Source of the DNA: Eubacteriaceae bacterium
GTDB lineage: Bacteria; Bacillota; Clostridia; Eubacteriales; Alkalibacteraceae
DNA length: 46,270 nucleotides
Reading direction: 5' to 3'
Assembly: GCA_003446375.1 (NCBI GenBank)
Contig: DMAW01000055.1
Coordinates: 1 to 46,270, forward strand
Of the stretch, positions 24,604 through 33,786 are shown piece after piece (within the stretch, counting starts at the first letter, position 1; the number at the start of each line of letters is the position of its first letter). The notes beneath the pieces were generated by a model. That model did not search any database, had not been told where the DNA came from, and saw only the letters and a list, made by a program, of their open reading frames with translations. The translations under genes were made by a program, and so were the position numbers.

Positions 24604-24942
24604 TTAAGGTTTCCACTCAAAGCCCATACCGCACTTGGGGCATGTAGCCTTTATCTTTCCTTTATTATTGGGGAGCCTTAGCTTTGCGTTGCAATTTGGA
24701 CACTCTACGAGCCTATGGTCGACCAGCTTAAGTATCTTATCTTTGTCCAGACCAATGACCACTTCATCTCCTATGAGAAACGAAGGCACTCCACGCAGAT
24801 TCAGCCCCGCCATTTCCCTTTGCGCCTGGGGATCTGTGCTGGCATTTTTTTCTGTATAGCTGATGTTTTTTTCTTTTAGGAATTCTTTGGCTGATTTGCA
24901 GTACGGACAAGTCTGAGTAGTATACATGATAACCTTTTTCAA
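24604..24942 (-). CDS. glutaredoxin-like protein fused to a zinc ribbon
   Basis: A 112-residue two-domain protein. Residues 1-78 are a glutaredoxin/NrdH fold with redox motif CPYC (Cys12, Cys15) and the cis-proline GVPSF (Pro53). Residues 79-112 form a zinc ribbon with Cys81, Cys84, Cys101 and Cys104 (CPNC...CPKC). The first part resembles the NrdH/YruB-type small thioredoxin-like proteins of Clostridia. The ribbon is an unusual addition that could sense metal or oxidation, or dock to a partner. AGGAGG precedes the ATG. It is flanked by a TetR regulator and DUF2238, with gaps of 24 and 15 bases. Confidence 0.88.
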   Translation of the reverse strand: MKKVIMYTTQTCPYCKSAKEFLKEKNISYTEKNASTDPQAQREMAGLNLRGVPSFLIGDEVVIGLDKDKILKLVDHRLVECPNCNAKLRLPNNKGKIKATCPKCGMGFEWKP

Positions 24943-24966
24943 AAGTATTACCTCCTTTAGGTCATT

Positions 24967-25539
24967 TCATATTTTTATTGAACCCTTTGGTAAATGCAAC
25001 GTCTGCTCTATGATCTCTGCAAAAATTTTTGGATCTTGAACTCCTTGTGAATAAAGATCGGCAATTCCACCAATTAAGATGCTTAAAACATGCCTCGGAT
25101 GAGAAATGCTTATATTTCCATTCATTACACCTTCGTCGATCAAGACTCCCGCAAGATCCAATGCTGATCTGCAGAGACTTCTTTTTACTAATTCATATAC
25201 CCCCGGATTGGTTTTAGCAAGCGCATTGATGCTTAAATTTTTGCTGATTGTCAAAAAATAAAGCCTGAGCATCTCTGAAAGCTTGCTGTAAAAGTTCATT
25301 GTATCTGCTTGAATAATATTTTTCAGAGCCAGTTCACTTTCAAACACAAAATTCTTCACAGCCTCTTCTATCAATTCTTCTTTCGATTTAAAATAATAAT
25401 AGACAAGGCCCTTTGTAATATCTGCCTCCTTGGCCACATCTGACATGGAAGTCTTGTCTATTCCATACTTTTCAAAAAGTTTTCCCGCCGCCGCCAGTAT
25501 TTCCCTTTTCCTTACTTGGGGATCTTTACTTATTCGCAT
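24967..25539 (-). CDS. TetR-family regulator
   Basis: Repressor-type regulator of 190 residues. The N-terminal helix-turn-helix includes TSMSDVAKEADITKGLVYYY at residues 30-49, followed by FKSKEELIEEAV. The C-terminal ligand domain is unassigned. It starts 10 bases after the ABC permease gene, so it is produced from the operon that begins at 29700. The palindrome TGAC-CGATA-GTCA over that operon's promoter is a good candidate for its operator, giving autoregulation of an export or envelope ABC system (inferred). Confidence 0.9.
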   Translation of the reverse strand: MRISKDPQVRKREILAAAGKLFEKYGIDKTSMSDVAKEADITKGLVYYYFKSKEELIEEAVKNFVFESELALKNIIQADTMNFYSKLSEMLRLYFLTISKNLSINALAKTNPGVYELVKRSLCRSALDLAGVLIDEGVMNGNISISHPRHVLSILIGGIADLYSQGVQDPKIFAEIIEQTLHLPKGSIKI

Positions 25540-25549
25540 ATGATTTCTC

Positions 25550-28500
25550 CTACTCTATTGATTTTAGCGACTCTACCATGTCCACTTTCTTTAATTTGAA
25601 AAACATCAGCACATTTACCAAAACAGAAAATATCATCGTTAAAATTACCGCATATAAAAAACTCCATCCGGATATTATCCTTCCAAACATCATATTGTCG
25701 ACTTCCATGGTATCCATGACAAAACGATGGAGTATCGATCCTAAAAACAGTCCGAAGACCGTCCCTATAAAAGACAGTATCAGGTTTTCTCTGTATACGT
25801 ATGCTGAAATTTCCCTGCTTCTAAATCCTAGTACCTTTATCGTGGCAATCTCTCTTATTCGCTCTGTTATATTTATATTTGTAAGATTGTACAAAACTAC
25901 AAAAGCCAATGCGCCGGCAGATAAAATCAATATAAGGACTACATAATCCAGACTGGACATGGTTTCATTAAAATCCTCTCTGAACGTGGATGCAAGAGAA
26001 ACGCCCACAGCTCCTTCAAAAGCCAATATGTCCTCTTTGAAACCGGATTCATCAAATGCTCTGTCTTCATAAAGCTTAAAAACTCCTGCATTATATTCCG
26101 GCTCTCTCAACGTCACCTTGTCAAAATACTCTTTTGACATGAATACATTGTGCCCCAGATAGTTTTCAGCTATGCCAGCTATCTCAAAGCTGTACACCCT
26201 ATTTTCAGAATCCCTGAATTCCAAGCTGTCCCCTGATTCAACACCAAAAAGTCTCGAAAGCTTTTCAGTTATGACTGCTCCATCATCACCGAGACTTATG
26301 GGGTCTTTTGATACCCTCTCATGGAGATCGAAAAAATTCGCAAATTCATTTTTTGCTTCCGGCACCCACAACGAGACTTCAAATTGCCTGCCCCCATCTT
26401 TAAATACAGACACGCTTTCCATCATAGCCGAAGCATATTCGCTGATTCCCGGGTTTGTTCCCAACACCTCCTGCAGCTCAGCCCTTTCTTTATTGCCGGT
26501 ATCCATGGCGACTATACCATCGTATAAAAATACTTGATCAAACTGTACTTGCGAAATGGCATTTACAGAATCCTTTATTCCGTAACCGGCAAGCAGAAGA
26601 GCGCTACATCCCGATATGCCTATCACCGTCATGAAAAACCTTCTTTTGTATCTGAATATATTTCTTGCCGTTACCTTCTGTGTGAAATTCATGTGGTTCC
26701 ACAAAAGCCCAATTCTTTCAATAAGTATCCTCTTTCCCGGTTTTGGAGCCTTGGGCTGCATCAATTGGGCCGGCGTTGTGCGAAGCGCCGCCAGACTCGC
26801 CCACAAGGATGCAGAAACCGTAGTTAATACTGCGATTGCCGTTGATAACATTGCATAATCCAAATGCACCGGGCTTAGCATGTAAGGTATGTCGTACATG
26901 CCGCCGTATACTGTCATTATAAGTCTGGGAAAAAGCTGAAAACCAAGCAAAAACCCTGCTACGCTGCCCGCCAAGCTAGCTAAAAGCCCATAAGCAAGGT
27001 ATTTAAGTGCAATAGATGACGTATTGTACCCCAATGCTTTTAATGTTCCTATTTGCACTCTTTCTTCCTCCACCATTCTCGTCATCGTCGTCAAGCATAC
27101 CAAAGCAGCTACAAGAAAGAAAAACAGAGGAAATACTTTAGCCACCGCACCTATTCTGTTTGCATCGTCTCCGTAACTTGAATACCCCGGGTTAGCATCT
27201 CTGGTATTTACGAACCACTCTTTCGGAAGCTCTAAAAGCTGTCTTTGGGCATCCTTTATCTCTATTTCGGCTTCGGTTATTTTTGCCAGTGCATCTCTTT
27301 TTTCTTCCTCAAAAATCTTCCATCCTTCATTGACATCTTCCCTGGATTTTTCAAGCTCTGCATATCCTTTGTTTAATGCCTCATCGAGCTCAGCCTGAGC
27401 TTTTTCAAGCTCTTGTGCCCCTCGTTGCAATTCGATCTCGCCTTTTTCTATTTCATCTTTTGCAAAATCTATCTGCAGCTTGGCCTCATCAAGCTCTGCC
27501 TTGGCTTTTTGAAGCAATAAAACTCCTGCTTCGTACTCCTTAAGTCCGTTTTCATATTGCAATTTACTCTCATCAAGAAGCCTTTGCCCTTCCTCCACTT
27601 GCTTTTGACCTTGAGCGTAGTTTTCTTCTAAAGTAATTATAGATGAGTCCAAGGCTTGTCTGAACCGGTCGAAATATTCCGGGCTATAAGCCTTAAGAGC
27701 CTGTGCAAGCTGAGGATTTATCAGTTGTATCTCTTCAATCAGCAAATCGTATTCTTCCTGTGTTGGAATCTCATCTTCCGGAGGAAGTCCTGATTGAATC
27801 TCTTTTAATGCAATTATAGTCGCTTGAGTCGTTTCAAGCTGTGCTCTTGCATTCTCAAGATCCGTCTCTCCATTTTCAATCTGTATTTTTGCATCATCAA
27901 GCTCTGATTTAGCTTCAATCAAATCCATCCTTCCATCTTGGTACTCATTGTAGCCTTCCAACCAGGCTGCATATCCCTCAAAATAGGATATCTTGGCTTG
28001 TTCGACTGCAGATTTCCCATAATCCAAATCTGCCTGTCCCATTTCTATTTCTCTTTTATACCTGCTTTCCATCTCGCTTAGCGCGTTTGCTCCCTGCTCA
28101 ATCTTCTTTTCCGCATTTTCCAACTCGGCTTGCCCCTTATCTATTTCAGCCTGGGCTTTAGCCTTGCTCTCTAGGAATAGATCCCTGCTTTCTTCTAATT
28201 CTTCTCTGAAAGTCTTTGTTTCCCTCATCATGGCGGCTATTCCAAGGGCTTCTAAGAGAGCCTCCGGATTTTTTACGATTTTTTCATAGCCATCAGAATA
28301 TGCTTGATGATCCTCACTAGCGACTAAAGATATATAGATTTCGTTATAATGCTTCATATTGAAATCTTCATGATATATGTATCCGAAATAATCTACTGAT
28401 CCATCCCCTATATTGGTCTGGCCTCTCTCATATGTAATATATAAAGGCGAGCTAATAAACCCTACTACAGTATACTCCGTCGAGTTTAGCCCATCATGTA

Positions 28501-28999
28501 TGTCTTCTCCCGAGGGTACTGAAGCTGTGAGCTTATCTCCTATCTTTATGTCTTTAGGCGCATTAAACCCGCTTTCTAGGGAAATTTCTCCTATATTCTG
28601 AGGAAGTCTTCCTTCTATCAAAAATGGCGTATTTATTCCGACATCGTCTTTAAAATCCTGTGGATCATAGCTTAAAAGCTTTGCCACATCGATGTCTCCT
28701 TCAGCAGTGGTTAAAAACAGATCTTTATAATAGCCGTTTTGGATACGAGATACTCCTCTTATATTTTTTATTTCAGTTAAATCCTCATCTTTAAACCCCA
28801 GAGGAGAAATAATCTTAAAGTCTGATAAATTTTGTTCTTTGTAATATTTATCTGCTGATATTATCATGTCAGGTTCTGTGGCATTTATACCGGCAAAAAA
28901 ACTTACGCCTAGGAAAACTATAGCCATTATGGAAAAAAAACGCCCTTTGCTATTTGATATGGATCTTATGAGATTTTTATAAAAAGATCTCTTTTTCAT
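25550..28999 (-). CDS. FtsX/MacB-type ABC permease with long coiled coil
   Basis: Large membrane protein of about 1149 residues. An N-terminal helix near residue 20-40 precedes an extracellular MacB-like region. A long Glu/Lys/Gln/Leu-rich coiled coil follows, about 262-600, with repeated (E)xxKAELDEAKLQI-type heptads. Then comes an FtsX core with three helices near 615-745, a tenth-of-protein linker, a second MacB-like region and a C-terminal FtsX core near 1030-1140. This matches the YknZ/FtsX-like permeases with coiled coils in Clostridia, which act in extrusion or cell-wall control rather than classic uptake. The ATG at 28999 overlaps the TGA of the ATPase gene (TGATG); a GTG at 29005 is an alternative start. 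Confidence 0.9.
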   Translation of the reverse strand: MKKRSFYKNLIRSISNSKGRFFSIMAIVFLGVSFFAGINATEPDMIISADKYYKEQNLSDFKIISPLGFKDEDLTEIKNIRGVSRIQNGYYKDLFLTTAEGDIDVAKLLSYDPQDFKDDVGINTPFLIEGRLPQNIGEISLESGFNAPKDIKIGDKLTASVPSGEDIHDGLNSTEYTVVGFISSPLYITYERGQTNIGDGSVDYFGYIYHEDFNMKHYNEIYISLVASEDHQAYSDGYEKIVKNPEALLEALGIAAMMRETKTFREELEESRDLFLESKAKAQAEIDKGQAELENAEKKIEQGANALSEMESRYKREIEMGQADLDYGKSAVEQAKISYFEGYAAWLEGYNEYQDGRMDLIEAKSELDDAKIQIENGETDLENARAQLETTQATIIALKEIQSGLPPEDEIPTQEEYDLLIEEIQLINPQLAQALKAYSPEYFDRFRQALDSSIITLEENYAQGQKQVEEGQRLLDESKLQYENGLKEYEAGVLLLQKAKAELDEAKLQIDFAKDEIEKGEIELQRGAQELEKAQAELDEALNKGYAELEKSREDVNEGWKIFEEEKRDALAKITEAEIEIKDAQRQLLELPKEWFVNTRDANPGYSSYGDDANRIGAVAKVFPLFFFLVAALVCLTTMTRMVEEERVQIGTLKALGYNTSSIALKYLAYGLLASLAGSVAGFLLGFQLFPRLIMTVYGGMYDIPYMLSPVHLDYAMLSTAIAVLTTVSASLWASLAALRTTPAQLMQPKAPKPGKRILIERIGLLWNHMNFTQKVTARNIFRYKRRFFMTVIGISGCSALLLAGYGIKDSVNAISQVQFDQVFLYDGIVAMDTGNKERAELQEVLGTNPGISEYASAMMESVSVFKDGGRQFEVSLWVPEAKNEFANFFDLHERVSKDPISLGDDGAVITEKLSRLFGVESGDSLEFRDSENRVYSFEIAGIAENYLGHNVFMSKEYFDKVTLREPEYNAGVFKLYEDRAFDESGFKEDILAFEGAVGVSLASTFREDFNETMSSLDYVVLILILSAGALAFVVLYNLTNINITERIREIATIKVLGFRSREISAYVYRENLILSFIGTVFGLFLGSILHRFVMDTMEVDNMMFGRIISGWSFLYAVILTMIFSVLVNVLMFFKLKKVDMVESLKSIE

Positions 29000-29700
29000 C
29001 ACCACTCAATCCCTTCTACAGGAACAGGATTTTCATTGACCATGAACTTAGATACCTTTCCGTTTTTCATCTTTATTATCTTGTCAGCCATGTGTTGTAT
29101 AGCAGCATTATGGGTTATTACGATTACAGTCATTCCTTGATTCTTGCATGTGTCCTGCAAAAGTTTTAGTATGGATTTTCCCGTCTGATAGTCTAAAGCT
29201 CCCGTAGGCTCATCACATAGTAGAATCTTGGGATTTTTAGCAAGAGCTCTTGCTATAGCAACCCTCTGCTGCTCTCCTCCTGACAGTTGCGAAGGAAAGT
29301 TATCCATCCTTTCTTTTAGACCTACCATGTTGAGAACCATCTCCACATCTAAAGGATTTTTTGATATTTGAGATGCAAGCTCTACATTTTCTTTTGCAGT
29401 CAGGTTTTGTATCAAGTTATAAAACTGAAATACAAAGCCTATGTCAAACCTTCGATATTCAGTCAACATCTTGTCGTTGTACATTGAGATATCGGCGCCG
29501 TCAACTATTATGCTGCCTTCATCCAGCTTGTCCATTCCTCCCAGCAAGTTAAGAACAGTTGTCTTTCCTGCACCTGATGCTCCTACCACGACTGCAAAAT
29601 CTCCTTTTTCTATTTCAAAATCAACCCCATCGACAGCAGTGATGATAACTTCTCCCATTTTGTATCTTTTTATTACATTTATCAACTTTACAAAGGACAT
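28999..29700 (-). CDS. ABC transporter ATP-binding protein (MacB/LolD type)
   Basis: ATPase subunit of 233 residues for the following permease. Walker A GASGAGKT is at 40-47, the signature LSGGEQQRVAIARALA follows, and the Walker B LLCDEPTGALD is the type VII (MacB/LolD/FtsE) form. The ATG at 29700 is preferred because GGAG lies 10 bases upstream; the GTG at 29709 is directly against the SD site. It is the first gene of the operon ATPase-permease-tetR, which may extend to the glutaredoxin and DUF2238 genes. Confidence 0.93.
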   Translation of the reverse strand: MSFVKLINVIKRYKMGEVIITAVDGVDFEIEKGDFAVVVGASGAGKTTVLNLLGGMDKLDEGSIIVDGADISMYNDKMLTEYRRFDIGFVFQFYNLIQNLTAKENVELASQISKNPLDVEMVLNMVGLKERMDNFPSQLSGGEQQRVAIARALAKNPKILLCDEPTGALDYQTGKSILKLLQDTCKNQGMTVIVITHNAAIQHMADKIIKMKNGKVSKFMVNENPVPVEGIEW

Positions 29701-29731
29701 TAAAAACACTCTCCTATCTGTTTATACTTAT

Positions 29732-29759
29732 ATTTTATCATCGACTGACCGATAGTCAA
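29732..29759 (-). promoter_or_regulatory. ABC-tetR operon promoter overlapped by TetR operator candidate
   Basis: Minus-strand TTGACT (29759-29754), 16-base spacer, TAAAAT (29737-29732). The inverted repeat TGAC-CGATA-GTCA (29746-29758), flanked by GACT/AGTC (29743-29757), covers the -35 box and the upstream part of the spacer. A repressor bound there would block RNA polymerase. The tetR gene is the third in the same operon. Confidence 0.65.
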
Positions 29760-29802
29760 TGACTCCTTTTATAAATGCAATGAATTAATTTGTCATTTAT
29801 GT

Positions 29803-29818
29803 TACAATAAATATTGTA
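29803..29818. promoter_or_regulatory. inverted repeat TACAAT-AAAT-ATTGTA before the GHKL kinase gene
   Basis: Perfect 6-bp arms with a 4-base centre, 37 bases before the GHKL start codon and next to an extended -10 (TGATATAAT at 29831-29839). It may be an operator for the kinase gene or chance in AT-rich DNA. Confidence 0.3.
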
Positions 29819-29854
29819 TTCAATAAAAATTGATATAATAACTAGGAGACTGCT

Positions 29855-31090
29855 ATGAGTATAATCCAACATATGATTTTGTCTTTTTTCGATTTATCTG
29901 CTTATATAGTGCTATCCTGCGCAATTTTGAAACTTTCCCTTAATAAAAATTATTTTTTATCAGCAGCAGCTTTGTCTTTGATATCCGGTTGGATAAGCTT
30001 TTCTTATAGCCAAAACGTCACTTCAGCAATTTTGGGTGTTTTGGTGCTGGTATTTTTAAAATCGCTTTTTAAAAGAAAATTCCTCGAAATTTTGGGCATA
30101 TATGCTTTAACTACAGTAATCTTGATATCCCTTCAAGCATTACTGCTGGGGGCTTCATCTTTGCTTCCGATTTTTACAGATAATCTGTTCTATATAGGAG
30201 CGACGATACAGATAGTAGTTTTAGTTGTTTGCTTATACGTTTATTCAAATCTTCATCTCGATGTGGTCTTTAATTTTTTTGCATCTAAAAACAAAGTTTT
30301 CATATACCTTTTGGTCAATCTCTTTGTGTTAACCTTTTCCATTTTGCTTTCCTGGCATTTTAACAGAAACGGCTTTATAGACAATTACATACTGATTTCT
30401 CTGTTTTCAATGGCCATCATAACCGTAAACTTTGTTATTCTTAACAATGGCCTCAAAAACAGATTCCAAGAAGAAGAGCTGCACATGTACAGGGTCTACA
30501 TCCCTGTAATAGAAAATTTGATGGATGAAGTGCGTTCGATTCAGCATGAGTACGACAATAGGATAGCCTCATTGCAAGAGGCTGCAAGACAAAGTGGATT
30601 AAATGGGCTTTCAAACACCTTATCCCAACTTACCGGGGAAGATTTGACCGGGCTTATTAAAATAAATAACAAGCTGATTGCCGGACTGTTATATAGCAAA
30701 AAGAACAAGGCTCTTGAAAGAGGAATCGAGTTTAAGATAATCATAAGCAACTATGACCTTACGTCTGAACTTATGGAATATGAAGTCATTGAGATACTTG
30801 GGATACTTTTGGACAATGCATTTGAGACCCAAGTAGATAATAATGTAGTGAGTCTTGAAATACACGAAGAAAAAGGGAGGAACATGATCAGGGTCTCAAA
30901 CAAACATCCTTACATTCCCACTATTCAGCTTCAATCATTTTTTTCTAAAAGAATATCTTCAAAGTCAAAGGATAGGGGTTACGGCCTGTACCGCCTTAAG
31001 TCCATCTGCAAAAAACACAATGCCGATCTGCATCTGGAAAACACTTCGATCGGCAATGAAAATTTTGTTGTCTTTACAGTATTGTTTTAA
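29855..31090 (+). CDS. AgrC-like GHKL sensor histidine kinase (orphan)
   Basis: Membrane sensor kinase of 411 residues. The N-terminal half has about six hydrophobic helices (1-200). It is followed by a dimerisation helix with the phospho-acceptor candidate His231 in RSIQHEYDNR, the N box LLDNAFE (Asn321) and the G box RGYGLYRLKS (Gly375, Gly377) of GHKL_5 kinases. Agr-type kinases sense peptides and pair with LytTR regulators. Here no response regulator or peptide gene is adjacent. AGGAG precedes the ATG. Its 3' end overlaps the end of the convergent dsrE-like gene by 4 bases. Confidence 0.87.
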   Translation: MSIIQHMILSFFDLSAYIVLSCAILKLSLNKNYFLSAAALSLISGWISFSYSQNVTSAILGVLVLVFLKSLFKRKFLEILGIYALTTVILISLQALLLGASSLLPIFTDNLFYIGATIQIVVLVVCLYVYSNLHLDVVFNFFASKNKVFIYLLVNLFVLTFSILLSWHFNRNGFIDNYILISLFSMAIITVNFVILNNGLKNRFQEEELHMYRVYIPVIENLMDEVRSIQHEYDNRIASLQEAARQSGLNGLSNTLSQLTGEDLTGLIKINNKLIAGLLYSKKNKALERGIEFKIIISNYDLTSELMEYEVIEILGILLDNAFETQVDNNVVSLEIHEEKGRNMIRVSNKHPYIPTIQLQSFFSKRISSKSKDRGYGLYRLKSICKKHNADLHLENTSIGNENFVVFTVLF

Positions 31091-31407
31091 AAAGTGACAG
31101 TCTTATCAGCCCATTCTACGATATGCAGGCATTCAAACATAGTAGAGACCTGACAAAGCTCGTTTTCTTTCATTAGCCGGGTATTCATGCAGGTTCCACA
31201 GGCATAAAGTTCCCCTCCAATTTCGTCAAACTCTTTTACGATTGCTCCTACGTTAAATGTTTCATGGTAAAGAAACGGAATCTCCACTCCTTCACCCAAT
31301 AAAAACACTTTTACTTCATGTCCGCTTTTTTCAGCAGTCAATGCAAACCTCATCCCATTCCATGATTTTTCATAGTCTTTTGTTTCGATTATTATTCCTA
31401 TCTTCAT
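31087..31407 (-). CDS. DsrE-family protein
   Basis: Cytoplasmic protein of 106 residues of the DsrE/DsrF family. It begins with the beta strand MKIGIIIETKD, followed by a helix and KVFLLGEGVE. A two-cysteine motif lies at Cys70/Cys73 in LYACGTCMNTRL, a position used for sulfur or thiol chemistry in relatives. The start at 31407 is set by AGGAGG 6 bases upstream. It lies beyond the glnN terminator and is probably a single gene. Whether it acts in sulfur transfer or is a peroxiredoxin-like protein cannot be told. Confidence 0.85.
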   Translation of the reverse strand: MKIGIIIETKDYEKSWNGMRFALTAEKSGHEVKVFLLGEGVEIPFLYHETFNVGAIVKEFDEIGGELYACGTCMNTRLMKENELCQVSTMFECLHIVEWADKTVTF

Positions 31408-31472
31408 ACATTGCCTCCTCACTTATGTTGTGACCAGTTATTATTTTATCATTACTTTGAATAAAATTACAT

Positions 31473-31499
31473 AAAAAAACCGGCATCCTAAGATGCCGG
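31473..31499 (-). terminator. intrinsic terminator of glnN
   Basis: Stem CCGGCATC/GATGCCGG (31480-31487 and 31492-31499) with loop CTAA, followed on the minus strand by seven T residues. It starts 13 bases after the glnN stop. Confidence 0.92.
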
Positions 31500-31511
31500 C
31501 GATTTAACAAT

Positions 31512-33599
31512 CTATACTCTGAACAACAAATCTCCATAAGTCGGGAATGGCCAGAAGTCTTCTGATACAATCTCTTCTAAAGCGTCACATGGCTCTCTTA
31601 ATGCCTGCATTGCTTCAAACACTTCAAACTTGTATGCTTTAGCTTGTTGGCCAATCTCATCGATTCCCTGAACTTTTGTCAAAGTCGACTCAAGATCTGC
31701 CAATGCTTTGCTTGCTTTACCATAAAGAGCATTTACCTTTTCCACTACTGCGCTTTGAGCACTGATATCAGCATTTGATACTACTGATTTAATGCTTGCA
31801 ACTGAATCCGCAACGCTACATGCGTATTCCAAAGTCGCGGGAAGAATCTCTCTCTTTGCAATCTGAATCATTGCCAAAGCTTCAATGTTTATCGTCTTTG
31901 CATATTCTTCGAACATGATTTCTTGTCTTGCAAGAACTTCGCCCTCAGTAAATACGCCGTGTCTTTCAAACAGCTTCACATATTCCGGCTTGCTGAATAT
32001 CTCTATTGCTTCAACTGAAGTCTTGATATTTGGAAGACCCCTCTTTTCCGCTTCATCAATCCAGCTTGGATCGTATCCATCACCATCAAATATTACATTG
32101 AAGTTTTCCTTTACAAGTCTCTCTATTATTTCACTTAGAGTTGCTTTAAAGTCTTCAGCTTTTTCAAGCTCATCTGCAATATTGCTTAAGACATCTGCAA
32201 CAATAGTGTTAAGGACTATGTTCGGTCCGGATACTGACATTGTAGATCCAACCATCCTAAATTCAAACTTGTTGCCTGTAAAAGCAAAAGGCGATGTCCT
32301 GTTTCGATCTGTTACATCCTTAGGGAACTTAGGAAGAGTCTTGACTCCAAGATCCATCTTAGTTTGCCCGGTACATGATGTAAGAGCTCCTTCTTTTATT
32401 TGATTGATGATATCTGTCAACTGCTCACCAAGGAATATTGATATGATTGCAGGCGGAGCTTCGTTTGCTCCCAGTCTGTGATCATTTCCCGGAGATGCAG
32501 CAGAAAGCCTCAATAAAGGTGCATACTTTCCTACTGCTGCTATAGTTGCAACAAGGAATGTCAAAAATTGAGCATTTTCATGGGGCGTTACGCCCGGCTC
32601 TAATAGATTCATCTTATCGGTTCCCAACGACCAGTTGTTGTGCTTTCCTGATCCGTTGATTCCGGCAAAAGGCTTTTCGTGGAGTATGCATGCAAGCTCA
32701 TGTCTGTTTGCCACTTTCACCAATGTATCCATAACAAGCTGGTTGTGATCTGTCGCTATATTCGTAGTTGTAAATATCGGTGCCATTTCATGTTGAGCAG
32801 GTGCAACTTCATTATGCTTTGTCTTAGAAGATATCCCAAGCTTCCATAGCTCTTCATCAAGCTCTTTCATGAAAGAAGATATCCTTTCTTTTATTGAGCC
32901 AAAGTAATGATCATCCAGTTCTTGACCTTTCGGAGGAAGTGCTCCAAATAAAGTTCTGCCTGAATATATAAGGTCTTTTCTTTCTTGATAAAGTCTTTTG
33001 TCAAGAAGGAAATATTCCTGCTCGGGACCTACTGTTGAAGTAACCTTTTGAGTATCATTGTCCCCAAACAGCCTTAGGACTCTTACTGCCTGAGCTGATA
33101 CGGCTTCCATGGATCTAAGAAGAGGCGTCTTTTTGTCAAGTGCTTCTCCGGAATAGGAACAAAATGCAGTAGGAATATATAGTGTTCCGTCTTTAACGAA
33201 TGCAGGAGAAGTCGCATCCCATGCCGTATATCCTCTTGCTTCAAATGTCGCTCTCAAGCCTCCATTTGGAAATGAAGATGCATCCGGCTCGCCTTGTATA
33301 AGTTGCTTGCCAGAAAACTCCATTATGACTCTTCCATCTCCTGTTGGCTCGATAAATGAATCATGTTTTTCAGCCGTTCTTCCTGTCATCGGCTGGAACC
33401 AATGTGTATAGTGGGTAGCTCCCTTCTCAACCGCCCAGTCTTTCATGGCGCTTGCTACTACTTCTGCTACCTCCGGTGTCAATTCTTCTCCTAAGTCAAG
33501 TGTCTTTTTAAGCTTTTTAAAAGTATCTTTAGGAAGCCTTTCTTTCATGACAGCCTCACTAAAAACATTTGTGCCAAAAATCTGTGATGTGTTTCCCAT
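31512..33599 (-). CDS. glnN: type III glutamine synthetase
   Basis: ATP-dependent ammonia assimilation enzyme of 695 residues, the length of the GSIII class found in Bacteroidetes, cyanobacteria and Clostridia. Recognisable parts are the N-terminal FGTNVFSEAVMKERLPK, the catalytic VGPEQEYFLLD near residue 197, the KHNEVAPAQHEMAP segment near 270, GINGSGKHNNWSLG near 320, and PLLRLSAASPGNDHRLGANE near 367. AGGAGG precedes the ATG. Expression is expected to be set in the 200-base leader, which carries a promoter, two hexaloop hairpins and an intrinsic terminator typical of ANTAR-protein control. Confidence 0.96.
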   Translation of the reverse strand: MGNTSQIFGTNVFSEAVMKERLPKDTFKKLKKTLDLGEELTPEVAEVVASAMKDWAVEKGATHYTHWFQPMTGRTAEKHDSFIEPTGDGRVIMEFSGKQLIQGEPDASSFPNGGLRATFEARGYTAWDATSPAFVKDGTLYIPTAFCSYSGEALDKKTPLLRSMEAVSAQAVRVLRLFGDNDTQKVTSTVGPEQEYFLLDKRLYQERKDLIYSGRTLFGALPPKGQELDDHYFGSIKERISSFMKELDEELWKLGISSKTKHNEVAPAQHEMAPIFTTTNIATDHNQLVMDTLVKVANRHELACILHEKPFAGINGSGKHNNWSLGTDKMNLLEPGVTPHENAQFLTFLVATIAAVGKYAPLLRLSAASPGNDHRLGANEAPPAIISIFLGEQLTDIINQIKEGALTSCTGQTKMDLGVKTLPKFPKDVTDRNRTSPFAFTGNKFEFRMVGSTMSVSGPNIVLNTIVADVLSNIADELEKAEDFKATLSEIIERLVKENFNVIFDGDGYDPSWIDEAEKRGLPNIKTSVEAIEIFSKPEYVKLFERHGVFTEGEVLARQEIMFEEYAKTINIEALAMIQIAKREILPATLEYACSVADSVASIKSVVSNADISAQSAVVEKVNALYGKASKALADLESTLTKVQGIDEIGQQAKAYKFEVFEAMQALREPCDALEEIVSEDFWPFPTYGDLLFRV

Positions 33600-33707
33600 A
33601 TTATCTTTTCCTCCTTAACTTATTGCGAGCGTTGCTCTTATCTTGTAATATATTATTTTATTGAACCTTTAATTAGGATCAATAATCGGTCTACTGAATT
33701 TTCAAAT

Positions 33708-33741
33708 AAAAAAAAGCGCACTCAAATTGCTTTGAGAACGC
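33708..33741 (-). terminator. leader terminator upstream of glnN
   Basis: Stem of 11 pairs with one mismatch (transcript arms 33741-33731 and 33726-33716) closed by a GCAA tetraloop and followed by eight T residues. It lies about 60 bases into the leader and 109 bases before the glnN ATG. It would prevent glnN transcription unless the overlapping hairpin P2 forms. Confidence 0.88.
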
Positions 33742-33786
33742 CGTTGTTCAAAAAGATTATGTTGTTAAGTACAGGCTCCATTGCCC
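33731..33786 (-). promoter_or_regulatory. ANTAR-type antitermination RNA in the glnN leader
   Basis: Two hairpins with six-base loops. P1 (33786-33773) is GGGC-AAUGGA-GCCU. P2 (33749-33736) is GAAC-AACGGC-GUUC. Both loops have A at position 1 and G at position 4, the known hallmark of RNA targets of ANTAR antiterminator proteins. Both stems can be extended by 3 bp after a 2-base bulge. P2 overlaps the left arm of the terminator (33741-33731), so the two structures exclude each other. The linker is 23 bases. An ANTAR protein bound to P1-P2 would let transcription run into glnN. Confidence 0.75.

Noticed and set aside
26600..28300. SMC or chromosome-partition protein because of the coiled coil
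   Set aside because: The coil lies within a permease flanked by FtsX/MacB regions and paired with an ABC ATPase gene.
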